Positions 55,620-63,841 of a DNA stretch of 64,000 nt are shown one piece after another. Position 1 is the first letter of the stretch; the number at the start of each line of letters is the position of its first letter. The notes under the pieces are model-generated. The model did no database searches, was not told the origin of the DNA, and was given only the letters and a program-made list of their open reading frames with translations. The stretch comes from Balneola sp. (GTDB lineage: Bacteria; Bacteroidota; Rhodothermia; Balneolales; Balneolaceae), in NCBI GenBank assembly GCA_017640785.1, contig JAEPPZ010000003.1:14932-78931 (forward strand), written 5' to 3'. Made by a program: the position numbers and the translations under genes.

Positions 55620-55798
55620 TTGACTTAGCTGTCGAAATAATTATTTATAAAAAGGTACAAAAAATCTGTAAGGACTTCCTCATGAAACTGTCTAACTATA
55701 CGGTTGAGGGGAACATTACTAATCATACATTTGAGGGTCCAGCCCTCAATGTCCTTCCAGGGGTGAAAGATGGAATATTCTTTTACCCTCTTTTTTTT
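55620..55798 (+). ncRNA. Structured leader or small RNA with intrinsic terminator
   Basis: A candidate promoter (TTGACT at 55620-55625, TTTATA near 55644-55649) is followed by a compact fold. AAGGAC 55670-55675 pairs with GTCCTT 55751-55756 and encloses CCTCA/TGAGG (55678-55682 with 55705-55709) and TTGAGGG/CCCTCAA (55731-55737 with 55743-55749). A terminator follows: GGGTGAAAG 55761-55769 with CTTTTACCC 55780-55788, then a T-run 55791-55798. TTGAGGG also occurs at 55704-55710, so CCCTCAA has two possible partners. It ends 68 nt before the lamin-tail-protein ATG. I match it to no Rfam family from memory. Confidence 0.5.
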
Positions 55799-55865
55799 GA
55801 ACCTTCATAAAAGCATTTTTTTAGCTTTTGTTGATTAAGTGCTTACACTCTGCTATTCTCTGTGC

Positions 55866-58800
55866 ATGAGAGGTCTCATCATTGTAATTCTTATATTTAT
55901 CCCGTCTCTGATTATTGCTCAATCGGCAAATTTTCAGGATGACTTTTCCGATCAGGATATTTCTGACTGGACCGGAGATAATGCTGACTTCACTTTTGTA
56001 ACTGAATCCGGCAACGTATTACTTCAGCAGGATGCTGCTTCCGCCGGCTCTTCTCAGTTGAGCATTCCATCAACAAACGTAGTTGGATTTTGGGAGTTTT
56101 TTGTTCGTTTTGACTTCACCACTCTTTCAGATGGAAATAAAACCGAATTCTATTTGATGAGCGATACACAAGACTTAAATCAACCTTTGAATGGATATAT
56201 GTTGCAAGCAGGTGAGGACTTATCTGCAGATGTGTTTAGGTTGTTTCGAATTACAGCCGGAGCCAAAGACGGAGAAGTACTAACCGGAACAACCGATATT
56301 TCAGGTGGTGGCGATTTCAGAGTTCGTGTGAACAGAGACGCTTCCGGAAACTGGGCGCTTTCTGTGGCAAATTCTTATTCGGGTATAACTGTACAAGAAG
56401 CAACAGGCACGGATAACACCTACAGTTCCACTTCATTTTTTGGGTTTAAAAATACGTATACAGTAAGCAGAGCTGATAAATTTTTCTTCGATTTTAAAAT
56501 TGATATTCCTCCTATACAAATTGATGATGCAACAGTACTGAACGCAAACACTATTAATGTAACCTTCAGCAAAGATTATGATCCTGCGACCATACAAAAC
56601 TCCGATTTTACGATATCACCCGGAAACTTAAACCCGACATCTATTGATCAGCCTTCTTCTTCCTCTGTTGAATTGGTATTTGGCAGTGATTTACCAAGCG
56701 GTTCTTTTGATCTTGATATTACTTCCATAGAAGATTCCAACAACCAAACCACGCTGACTGATACTACCATTACTTTATTCAGATTTGATGAATATCAGAG
56801 CGGTGATATCATCATAAATGAATTTTTAAAGGATCCACCCGGAGCACTTGAAGAATATGTGGAATTGAAAAATACTTCGTCCCGTTTACTCAATTTAAAA
56901 GATTGGGAGTTAGGTGATAACGGTACTCTAAGCACAATATCCGATCAGGATCTTGCACTTTTACCCGATAGTTTTGTAGTTATTACTTCTGATACAGCCG
57001 CACTGAAAAGTGTTTTTGGAAATGTGTATGCTACACAGGTTTCTCTTCCGGCATTCAATAACACAACTGATCAGATTCGTCTTTACGATGAGAATGGTGC
57101 CACCATTGATTCCTTAGAATACACACCCGATTGGGGCGGCGATAATGTGGCGTTGGAGCGCAGAAGCCCGACGGCTCCATCTGTTTTTACGGAGAACTGG
57201 GGTGATTCACCGAATCCAAATTCAGGAACAGCCGGAGTGGAAAATGAAGTTGAACCGGATAATACACCACCAGATCTGAAAGCTTTGAGTATCGTTAATG
57301 ACTCTACATTTATCCTCACTTTCACAGAACGCATCAATCCCGATTCTGCCGCTAATCCGGATAACTACGACATCGCTCTGAACACCAAATCCGTTCAGGG
57401 AGAAAACGATTTTTTTGTGGCTACTTTTCTGGAGCCTGATTCTGTAAAGCTGGTTGTTAAAGGTGGAATCCCAAATACACCCGGTGGTGGAGAAATTGTC
57501 ATTTACAATCAGGCAGATATATTTGGTAACATAAATCCATCTATAAGCAGAAGTTTTCAATACATACAAACAGAAACAGCCGAACCGGGCGACATATTTA
57601 TCAATGAGTTTGTATATGATCCTCCGGGCTCGCTTACTGAATTTGTAGAGATTTATAATCCAACAGATAAAGCATTTAACCTGAAAGGGTGGACTTTAAG
57701 TGACAACTCCGGCAATGAAGTGGTTTTAACAAACGAAGATTTCTTTTTCAGAAAAACAGAACCCTCTTCAGGTTTTCCGGATAATCCGTATATAATTTTA
57801 ACTCCCGACAGTTCAATCAGCATAGGTCAACCAAATCGAAGAGTAGTAATGGGAAGCCGTTTTCCAACCTTGAATAATACTACTGATGCTATCGTCTTAA
57901 AAAATGCTGAGGGAGTTACTATCGACTCACTAACCTACAATCAAGACTGGGGAGGCGATGAAGTTTCTTTGGAGCGAAGATCTGTTTCTGTAACCGGTCA
58001 GTTTCAGGAAAACTGGGGTGATAGTCCTTCTGCTCAATTTGCCACGCCATCTGAGCCCAACCTTGTGAGCCGGGATAACGAAGCTCCCACATTAGAAAAT
58101 GCTTTTGCTCTTAATAACATTTCTATTGTGCTTATTTATGACGAACGGCTGGAGCAAAGTGCAGCTCAAAATGTCTCCAACTACTCATTTTCACCATCCT
58201 TGTCTGTCTCTTTGATCTCTCAGAATAGAAATCAAGTAACCCTGATCTTTAATGAGACTTTGCAAAATGAAACTACGTATTCCATAACGATAAACGATCA
58301 GCGGGATATTTTCGGAAACACGAATACACAAATTTCCACAACGGTACGATATCTGGAATTTTCTCCTCCCCAGCCTTCAGACATTGTCATCAATGAAATT
58401 CTCTATCAAAAGGAGAATGAAAACTCTCCGGAATTCATCGAGCTGTTTAACAATTCTGAAAACAATTTTGATCTGAGCAACTGGACCATTTCTGATGCTG
58501 CTAATAATTCTGCCACACTGCCTGAAGGAACTTCTCTTGAAGCCGGAAATTATGTGGTTTTAACAGATCGACAGAGTTTTGCAAACTCACTCTCCAACGG
58601 AATTTTCCTTTTAGGTTTTCCTTCGCTCAACGATTCCGGCGATGGCATTATCATTAAAAATGAATCCGGAGTTACCATAGATAGCTTGTTTTACACCGAA
58701 CGTTTTGGTGGAAATCAGAATGGAATTTCTGCTGAGAAAAAAGATCCTGATGGAGCTTCCAATGATCCCAACAATTGGAACAGCAACACTTCCGAATCCG

Positions 58801-60020
58801 GAAACAGTGCCGGTGTTGAAAATTCAGTTTTTCAGTTAGATACTATTTCTCCTGAGATCATTTTTGCAAAGCTTCAGGAAAACGGAAATGTGGTTATCGC
58901 TTTTTCGGAGTTTGTGGACCTTTCAGGAAGTACAATAAGTGCAGGCGGACAACAGCGTTCTGTACTTGATTTCTCCCCATCAGTAGCAAATAAAGTAACA
59001 GTGGATGGCTCGGGATTGTCGACGAATGAGCACATTGAAGTTTCAATTACGGATCTTGCGGATGTAGTCGGGAATGTAAATTCATCTGCTTCCGGACAGA
59101 TCTCTCAAAAAATTACTCCCGGCTCTGTGGTCATTAATGAGATCTTGTATGATCCGCTTTCTGACGACGAAGACAACCTGCCCGATCAAACCGAATACAT
59201 CGAACTGTACAACACTCAGGATTACGCTATTTCATTGGAAGAGATCTTTCTGAATGACGCTCCCGATGAGGACAATGAAGTCAATCGACTTGATCCGGTT
59301 TCATCTGAATTCAAGTGGATTCAGCCTAATGGATATTTTCTGATCTATGCTGAAGATCAAACTTTTGATTTTTCTGAAAGTCAACTTGCCGAATATTTTG
59401 GTCTAGAATCTCAATCGGATCAGTTTACCATGCAGATCGATCGTTCCAGTTTAAGCTTATCTGCTTCGGGAGATGCGATCTTCATTTCTGACAGTTCAGG
59501 AACTACTATCGATTCTGTTTTTTATGATGAGAGCTGGCAAAATCCGAATCGTGTAAGCGTTGATGGGGTAGCTCTGGAAAAGATCAATCCTGCCGGCCCA
59601 AGTAACGATGAAAGTAACTGGAGTTCCAGTACAGAAGTAAGCGGAGGAACTCCCGGTCAGCAAAATTCTATTTTTCAGGAACCCGGTTCTGCTCCGGATA
59701 ACTCAGGAATTACTTTTACTCCCAATCCTTTCTCACCCGATGATGATGGGTTTGAGGATTTCTTAACTATCAATTATACACTGGATGAAGCTGATTATTT
59801 GCTACGAGTCAGAATCTATGACCGGTATGGCCGAGAAGTCCGTGAATTAGCAGACGGCAAACCTGCAGGATTTTCCGGGAGCTTAATTTGGGATGGATTA
59901 ACAGATTCCGGAAACAAAAACAGAGTGGGAATTTATATCGTGTTATTTGAAGCTTACAACAGCGCCGCCGGAAGAGATCGAACGTTTAAAGAAACCGTGG
60001 TTATTGCGAGGAAGTTTTGA
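55866..60020 (+). CDS. Secreted multi-lamin-tail-domain protein with T9SS C-terminal domain
   Basis: About 1384 residues. Signal peptide with hydrophobic GLIIVILIFIPSLIIA (cleavage near SLIIA-QS). Four lamin-tail-like domains open with I.INE(F/I)L (GDIIINEFLKDPPG, GDIFINEFVYDPPG, SDIVINEILYQKE, GSVVINEILYDPL), separated by Ig-like units such as DNTPPDLKALSIVNDSTFIL. The C-terminal domain has FTPNPFSPDDDGFEDF and RVRIYDRYGREVREL and is a FlgD-like/T9SS sorting domain. The start is ATG 55866; a GTG 27 nt earlier would spoil the signal peptide. Lamin-tail domains often accompany secreted nucleases or adhesins; no enzyme domain is visible here. Confidence 0.88.
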   Translation: MRGLIIVILIFIPSLIIAQSANFQDDFSDQDISDWTGDNADFTFVTESGNVLLQQDAASAGSSQLSIPSTNVVGFWEFFVRFDFTTLSDGNKTEFYLMSDTQDLNQPLNGYMLQAGEDLSADVFRLFRITAGAKDGEVLTGTTDISGGGDFRVRVNRDASGNWALSVANSYSGITVQEATGTDNTYSSTSFFGFKNTYTVSRADKFFFDFKIDIPPIQIDDATVLNANTINVTFSKDYDPATIQNSDFTISPGNLNPTSIDQPSSSSVELVFGSDLPSGSFDLDITSIEDSNNQTTLTDTTITLFRFDEYQSGDIIINEFLKDPPGALEEYVELKNTSSRLLNLKDWELGDNGTLSTISDQDLALLPDSFVVITSDTAALKSVFGNVYATQVSLPAFNNTTDQIRLYDENGATIDSLEYTPDWGGDNVALERRSPTAPSVFTENWGDSPNPNSGTAGVENEVEPDNTPPDLKALSIVNDSTFILTFTERINPDSAANPDNYDIALNTKSVQGENDFFVATFLEPDSVKLVVKGGIPNTPGGGEIVIYNQADIFGNINPSISRSFQYIQTETAEPGDIFINEFVYDPPGSLTEFVEIYNPTDKAFNLKGWTLSDNSGNEVVLTNEDFFFRKTEPSSGFPDNPYIILTPDSSISIGQPNRRVVMGSRFPTLNNTTDAIVLKNAEGVTIDSLTYNQDWGGDEVSLERRSVSVTGQFQENWGDSPSAQFATPSEPNLVSRDNEAPTLENAFALNNISIVLIYDERLEQSAAQNVSNYSFSPSLSVSLISQNRNQVTLIFNETLQNETTYSITINDQRDIFGNTNTQISTTVRYLEFSPPQPSDIVINEILYQKENENSPEFIELFNNSENNFDLSNWTISDAANNSATLPEGTSLEAGNYVVLTDRQSFANSLSNGIFLLGFPSLNDSGDGIIIKNESGVTIDSLFYTERFGGNQNGISAEKKDPDGASNDPNNWNSNTSESGNSAGVENSVFQLDTISPEIIFAKLQENGNVVIAFSEFVDLSGSTISAGGQQRSVLDFSPSVANKVTVDGSGLSTNEHIEVSITDLADVVGNVNSSASGQISQKITPGSVVINEILYDPLSDDEDNLPDQTEYIELYNTQDYAISLEEIFLNDAPDEDNEVNRLDPVSSEFKWIQPNGYFLIYAEDQTFDFSESQLAEYFGLESQSDQFTMQIDRSSLSLSASGDAIFISDSSGTTIDSVFYDESWQNPNRVSVDGVALEKINPAGPSNDESNWSSSTEVSGGTPGQQNSIFQEPGSAPDNSGITFTPNPFSPDDDGFEDFLTINYTLDEADYLLRVRIYDRYGREVRELADGKPAGFSGSLIWDGLTDSGNKNRVGIYIVLFEAYNSAAGRDRTFKETVVIARKF

Positions 60021-60036
60021 GGGAATTAGGAATGCT

Positions 60037-60077
60037 TCAATTAACAATTAAGAATTAATTGTCGCATTGTTAATTGA
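60037..60077. repeat. 12-bp perfect inverted repeat after the lamin-tail gene
   Basis: TCAATTAACAAT at 60037-60048 is mirrored exactly by ATTGTTAATTGA at 60066-60077. It lies 17 nt after the stop of the large secreted protein and could end transcription or protect the mRNA 3' end; no long T-run follows. Placement parallels the inverted repeat after the other large secreted protein (11784-11832). Confidence 0.55.
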
Positions 60078-60090
60078 GTAATTGATCTTC

Positions 60091-60140
60091 ACTCCCCCAA
60101 ACCAATTAATTCGCAGATCAGGTTGGTAAAGCCCTTTATT
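60091..60140. repeat. Repeat C of the lipoprotein array (C/D family)
   Basis: 50-bp sequence, about 43 positions identical to repeat D at 62543-62591, with a short inner stem (CCAA with TTGG). Like D, it overlaps the stop codon of the lipoprotein gene whose 3' end it marks. Translated short frames (FTPPNQLIRRSGW on plus) do not give a convincing protein. Confidence 0.7.
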
Positions 60141-60528
60141 CATGCAGTGGCTCAGGATCATCTTTTAAGTAAAATTTAACTAATACAGAATCTCCTTTCC
60201 CTACTTCAAGAGCATCTAATGCTACTTCTTCTTTACCAATAAAACCGGCTTCGATTTGATAGAAACCTTTTTTAACTGGAACAATAAAATATTTTTTAAA
60301 ATCTGAATTTTGAAAAAGAATACCATTTATCCTGTAGTACGCCGGAAGCTCCTGTTCTTTAGATTCATAACTAAAGGTATTTATTTGGATATAGCTCGAA
60401 AAACCATTGTAGCTTTGTAATTTAGTAATTCCTATTTCTTCAATTCCTGAATCTTGTTTTCCCGAGGAAGCACAAGAAAGGATACATGTGATCATAAATA
60501 ACAGATAATATTTCTTAGCAGTTAGCAT
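60136..60528 (-). CDS. Small lipoprotein 1 of the 60-63 kb array
   Basis: 130 residues with a lipoprotein signal (LTAKKYY, then hydrophobic core, lipobox ILSC). ATG 60528 is preferred because it gives a normal signal peptide; an upstream ATG at 60555 would place the signal after nine extra residues and overlap the previous gene by 7 nt. The mature part has beta strands (YKIEAGFIGKEEVALDAL-like) but no family I recognise. Last gene of the array; repeat C overlaps its stop. Confidence 0.65.
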   Translation of the reverse strand: MLTAKKYYLLFMITCILSCASSGKQDSGIEEIGITKLQSYNGFSSYIQINTFSYESKEQELPAYYRINGILFQNSDFKKYFIVPVKKGFYQIEAGFIGKEEVALDALEVGKGDSVLVKFYLKDDPEPLHE

Positions 60529-60548
60529 GCATACTCTCTTTAGCATTA

Positions 60549-60992
60549 TCAACATCTTATTTGTGCATCTTTGAATACGCCTTCACAATTGTCAAAAAAT
60601 AGATCCTGCTCCGCCAAATAGGCTTTTAAATAAACATCTTTACCGTCAAGCAAAATCGGCTGTGTTTCAATTGAAAAATATCCAACAGATCTAATAATAA
60701 TTTGTATAGGATAATTTGATCTCTGGACTTTAGTTTTAATGACTTTCTTATCTGTTTTGAAAGTACGACACCCCACTTTAACATGAGAGAAAATATAAGC
60801 TGAATCAGAGTTTACATCTTCTATTTCAATTTTAATGGTAACACTGTCGGGTTGATTTGGTTCTTTTTCGCTGTTCAAATCAGCATATGTTAAGCTGTAA
60901 GCACTTTTGTTATAAGTTGAGAATAGGGCCTCATTATTCTTACAGCTCAAAGATACTAGCATTGATAAAATAAGTATATAATATAATTTCAT
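60549..60992 (-). CDS. Small lipoprotein 2 of the array
   Basis: 147 residues; signal peptide MKLYYILILSMLVSLSC with lipobox SLSC. The mature domain is beta-rich and has a PEGA-like look (NYPIQIIIRSVGYFSIETQP). Repeat A ends only 11 nt before its start codon. Function unknown; possible immunity-type or envelope protein. Confidence 0.65.
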   Translation of the reverse strand: MKLYYILILSMLVSLSCKNNEALFSTYNKSAYSLTYADLNSEKEPNQPDSVTIKIEIEDVNSDSAYIFSHVKVGCRTFKTDKKVIKTKVQRSNYPIQIIIRSVGYFSIETQPILLDGKDVYLKAYLAEQDLFFDNCEGVFKDAQIRC

Positions 60993-61002
60993 AGTTTTAG
61001 AA

Positions 61003-61054
61003 GTTTGATGGAGAACCTTATGCCGTTTTCTTAAGCGGTGTGAATGCTACTCCA
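61003..61054. repeat. Repeat A of the lipoprotein array (A/B family)
   Basis: 52-bp sequence with 51 of 52 bases identical to repeat B at 61679-61730; the sole change is T for A. GATGGAG near the left edge and CTCCATC near the right form a 7-bp stem here. It lies between two lipoprotein genes, 25 nt after one stop and 11 nt before the next start. Several frames read open for 15-20 codons, so an eroded gene fragment is possible. Confidence 0.8.
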
Positions 61055-61079
61055 TCTCCAATTTTAATCGATAACCGTG

Positions 61080-61640
61080 CTAAAACGTACTTCCAACCAT
61101 TACCCAATTTTTATTTTCCTTAATAAAAAAATTAATTCCAATTAGACCATCTCCGCTTTTATCAGACAATACAATTGCTCGATTTTTATATACTAATGGA
61201 GTCGATAAGTATAATACCGAGGTAAATTCTGCTTCCCAAATAGGTACTGGTCTTTGGTCACGTACATAGTCAGGTATTTGTTTATCATTAACCAATTCAA
61301 CAGAATTTATATTTAATGTCTGTAAATTTATTGATTTATAGTCCTTTAGCGTTTGATTAAGCTGCTTCAATGTTGACTCATCAAAAAGAGAGTCTATATC
61401 TACCTCTGTGGAAACCGGATTTCGTATCAATAATTCTTTTGAAAGAGGAGAACCAAGAACTTGATTAACAGTTTTTTTATCAAATGTATTCTGAAATAGC
61501 ACTTCTTTATCATCTATAAATAATTCGCTGGCAACTTTTAGTAATTGAAGTTGTTCCTCACTGGAATCTGTTAACCTTGAGCAAGATGAAAAAATGCTTA
61601 TAAGAATTAATATGAAAGATATTTGTTTTATCAATTTCAT
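61080..61640 (-). CDS. Small lipoprotein 3, paralogue of lipoprotein 4
   Basis: 186 residues; signal peptide with lipobox FSSC. The C-terminal half is clearly related to the gene at 61815-62426: IPDYVRDQRPVP against IPDFLKDSSNPPP, and VLYLSTPLVYKNRAIVL against VYFLSTPIISENRGIIF. No domain name recognised. The two genes are neighbours, separated by repeat B, which points to local duplication. Confidence 0.75.
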   Translation of the reverse strand: MKLIKQISFILILISIFSSCSRLTDSSEEQLQLLKVASELFIDDKEVLFQNTFDKKTVNQVLGSPLSKELLIRNPVSTEVDIDSLFDESTLKQLNQTLKDYKSINLQTLNINSVELVNDKQIPDYVRDQRPVPIWEAEFTSVLYLSTPLVYKNRAIVLSDKSGDGLIGINFFIKENKNWVMVGSTF

Positions 61641-61678
61641 TGAGTTAATTACAAGAAGAATTTGATGAATTTATCGCC

Positions 61679-61730
61679 GTTTGATGGAGAACCTTATGCC
61701 GTTTTCTTAAGCGGAGTGAATGCTACTCCA
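61679..61730. repeat. Repeat B of the lipoprotein array (A/B family)
   Basis: 52-bp near-identical copy of repeat A. It lies 38 nt before the start of lipoprotein 3 and 84 nt after the stop of lipoprotein 4. Next to it on the plus strand, after a one-base frameshift, a short frame reads KGNHIDLQKQLKSWYKSAEQ and then stops, like the tail of a lost gene. Confidence 0.8.
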
Positions 61731-61814
61731 ACAAAGGAAACCATATAGATTTGCAGAAGCAATTAAAATCATGGTATAAGAGTGCTGAACAATAACCATT
61801 ATCTCTTCAACCCC

Positions 61815-62426
61815 TTAATCATTGTAATAACTCACTTCATGAACACTACCTGTACCAATAACTTCCCATGGGGCATTTTTATTTCTTCTTATATAAAACC
61901 TAATGGTGATGCCTAATCCTTTTTCGCCATAGCTGTCTATAAAAATAATTCCCCTGTTTTCAGAAATAATTGGAGTGGATAAAAAATAGACATTATTAAA
62001 ACCTGAATAATTAAATGGCGGAGGATTTGATGAATCTTTTAAAAAATCTGGGATTTCTTTCTGTTCTACAACTTTGTGGCCGTCTGTCAACTCTTCGGTA
62101 ACAATTATTTTTTTGTAGTTCTTAATACTTTCCGAAAATCCAGATATAACCTCTTTGGAAAAATAAATCTCCAAGCTATCGGAGGGCTCGGATAGAAAAA
62201 ATACATTATCTAAAGAGAAGCCCTCATCCAAATAGTCTACGATCTTTTCTTTTGGTAAAGTTTCATAGTAGATCGGATTATCATTCTCATTTAGATTGGA
62301 TAAGAAGTATTCAAGTAACTCCTCTTTTTCTTCAATCTCAGACATTTGATTATTGCAACCAAAAAAGCCAACTATGATTATTAATAAGCTAATCAAAGAA
62401 TAGAATATAATTTTGGAGCTATTCAT
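61815..62426 (-). CDS. Small lipoprotein 4, paralogue of lipoprotein 3
   Basis: 203 residues; signal with hydrophobic core and lipobox GFFGC. Related to lipoprotein 3 over the last about 90 residues. Mature N-terminal part is acidic (SEIEEKEELLEYFL). Function unknown. It is bounded by repeat D upstream and repeat B downstream, as are array genes in general. Confidence 0.75.
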   Translation of the reverse strand: MNSSKIIFYSLISLLIIIVGFFGCNNQMSEIEEKEELLEYFLSNLNENDNPIYYETLPKEKIVDYLDEGFSLDNVFFLSEPSDSLEIYFSKEVISGFSESIKNYKKIIVTEELTDGHKVVEQKEIPDFLKDSSNPPPFNYSGFNNVYFLSTPIISENRGIIFIDSYGEKGLGITIRFYIRRNKNAPWEVIGTGSVHEVSYYND

Positions 62427-62542
62427 TTTATCTAATTGCTACAATATTGATTTGATGCTGCTAATATAGAACTTCAAATTTCATATCTCTTTCAGAGGAT
62501 CCAAAATGACAACTTTCTTACTTAATTAATTAATTCAACCTC

Positions 62543-62591
62543 ACTCCATCAAACCAATTAATTCCCGGAGCAGGTTGGTAATGCCCTTATT
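62543..62591. repeat. Repeat D of the lipoprotein array (C/D family)
   Basis: 49-bp sequence matching repeat C at about 43 positions. It overlaps the stop codon of the gene at 62587-63018. CTCCATCAAAC inside it also occurs in repeats A/B on the opposite strand, so the two repeat families share at least an 11-bp core. Confidence 0.7.
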
Positions 62592-63018
62592 CCTCAAAAA
62601 GAAGTTTCTTCCAGATTACCTCATAAATAGTAAACCTATTATTTTTCTGCTCTACAATATATACTTCTTCAAATATTGATTGAGGTTCTTTGAATGCAGC
62701 TTTATCGACCAATACTTTATTTAAATCATCAATTGAAGAAATTTTCAATTCACTGAATCTTTCCTCATCAATGTTCTCCTTGCGACCATATTTTTTGTCA
62801 TAAGTAAATTGATTTATCACACCGAGAGTCTCAAGGCCAATTGAGAACACAATTTTATTATCTGTAATGGTTTTTTCAGTATAGTTTTCATTAAGAACAA
62901 TCGTATCCGATATTTTAGCAAGGATGTAGACCGGTTCTCTACCTTGCCCTTCTAATGAAAAAGAATAGAGAGATAGCGAAATTAATATTATTGATTTAAT
63001 TACAATTTGTACTCGCAT
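62587..63018 (-). CDS. Secreted hypothetical protein
   Basis: 143 residues with a signal peptide (VQIVIKSIILISLSLYSFSLEG); no lipobox cysteine is present. The mature part has no family I recognise; VYIVEQKNNRFTIYEVIWK is a possible beta-hairpin. It overlaps the HExxH gene upstream by 23 nt, so the pair is probably co-translated; the order effector first, small exported partner second is the arrangement of a toxin with its inhibitor, but that is inference. Confidence 0.65.
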   Translation of the reverse strand: MRVQIVIKSIILISLSLYSFSLEGQGREPVYILAKISDTIVLNENYTEKTITDNKIVFSIGLETLGVINQFTYDKKYGRKENIDEERFSELKISSIDDLNKVLVDKAAFKEPQSIFEEVYIVEQKNNRFTIYEVIWKKLLFEE

Positions 63019-63841
63019 TATTTCTATAGTTTGTTAAAGCATTTGTATAATAAGTGCGCTGAGCCTGAGTCAAATTAGTAGTCCAAGATCTTGTATTTGT
63101 TAGCCCAACCCATGCAAGCGCTTCATATGTTTGGTTATTCAAACTAGAATCAAATTCTTTTATTGCATTCTCTATTATACCACGATAATGAGCCGCCATT
63201 GATTCATGCTGGAAACCGTTAACTCCAAACCTTGTATAGTAATCAAAGATACCTGGGTAATCACCATTTGATAACTTTTGTGTCCATTCTGATTTTTTAA
63301 GACCATCTAAGTTTGCGCCATTATCAAGTAGGGACATCACTTTTCTCCACATTTCCGCGTGTATCAATTCATGTATTAATGTTCTAGCGATTTCAAGTTT
63401 AGAGCGATTCAGCTTATTTGGATTAAACATAATCTCAATTATATAATCTTTAGGAGCTAAAGTAACTGCATTAGCTCCTGGATTTGTTTGACTTACTCCT
63501 GCACTTAGTTTCAAGTGCGCAACGGAAAATTCCTCATCAAAATTTTGAAGAATGTTTTTAAAAGTAATTGCTTGACCCGCCTGTTGATATACCGAATCTA
63601 AGCACGGGTTATTCTTAAAAGTGCTATCAATTAATATTAACCGTTTACCAACATACTCATCATAAGTAGAACCGGAACCACCACCTCCACCACCGCTTCC
63701 AGTGGGTGGGTCGTCATAACATACTTGTGTTTCGGTAGAGCCATTGTATTCTGTATAAATATACGCTACTGTGCCATCACTATATTCCTGATACCAGTCT
63801 GTATAATGATGTACAACTTCGGTATAACAATCTACACTCAT
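62996..63841 (-). CDS. HExxH zincin-like protein, 5' end possibly eroded
   Basis: 281 residues from ATG 63841. The zinc motif HELIHAEMW lies near residue 168-176, with HESMAAHYRGII downstream as the probable third-ligand region; a glycine linker (GGGGGG) separates it from an N-terminal strand region. The same frame continues upstream without a methionine as far as TAG at 63971-63973, reading protein-like sequence (FLHTTEHVFGLDKGKIKATG). No signal peptide is present although family neighbours are exported, so the 5' end may be lost. Protease activity is inference. Confidence 0.6.
   Translation of the reverse strand: MSVDCYTEVVHHYTDWYQEYSDGTVAYIYTEYNGSTETQVCYDDPPTGSGGGGGGSGSTYDEYVGKRLILIDSTFKNNPCLDSVYQQAGQAITFKNILQNFDEEFSVAHLKLSAGVSQTNPGANAVTLAPKDYIIEIMFNPNKLNRSKLEIARTLIHELIHAEMWRKVMSLLDNGANLDGLKKSEWTQKLSNGDYPGIFDYYTRFGVNGFQHESMAAHYRGIIENAIKEFDSSLNNQTYEALAWVGLTNTRSWTTNLTQAQRTYYTNALTNYRNNASTNCN

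Noticed and set aside
61679-61800. Short plus-strand frames reading FDGEPYAVFLSGVNATP and KGNHIDLQKQLKSWYKSAEQ
   Set aside because: Too short and out of frame with each other to call as a gene; noted as possible remnants under repeats A/B. Minus-strand frames look equally open, so direction is undecided.
60091-62591. Integron attC sites
   Set aside because: The repeats do not match the GTTRRRY core well, no integrase is visible, and size is at the lower limit, so I keep the term repeat only.
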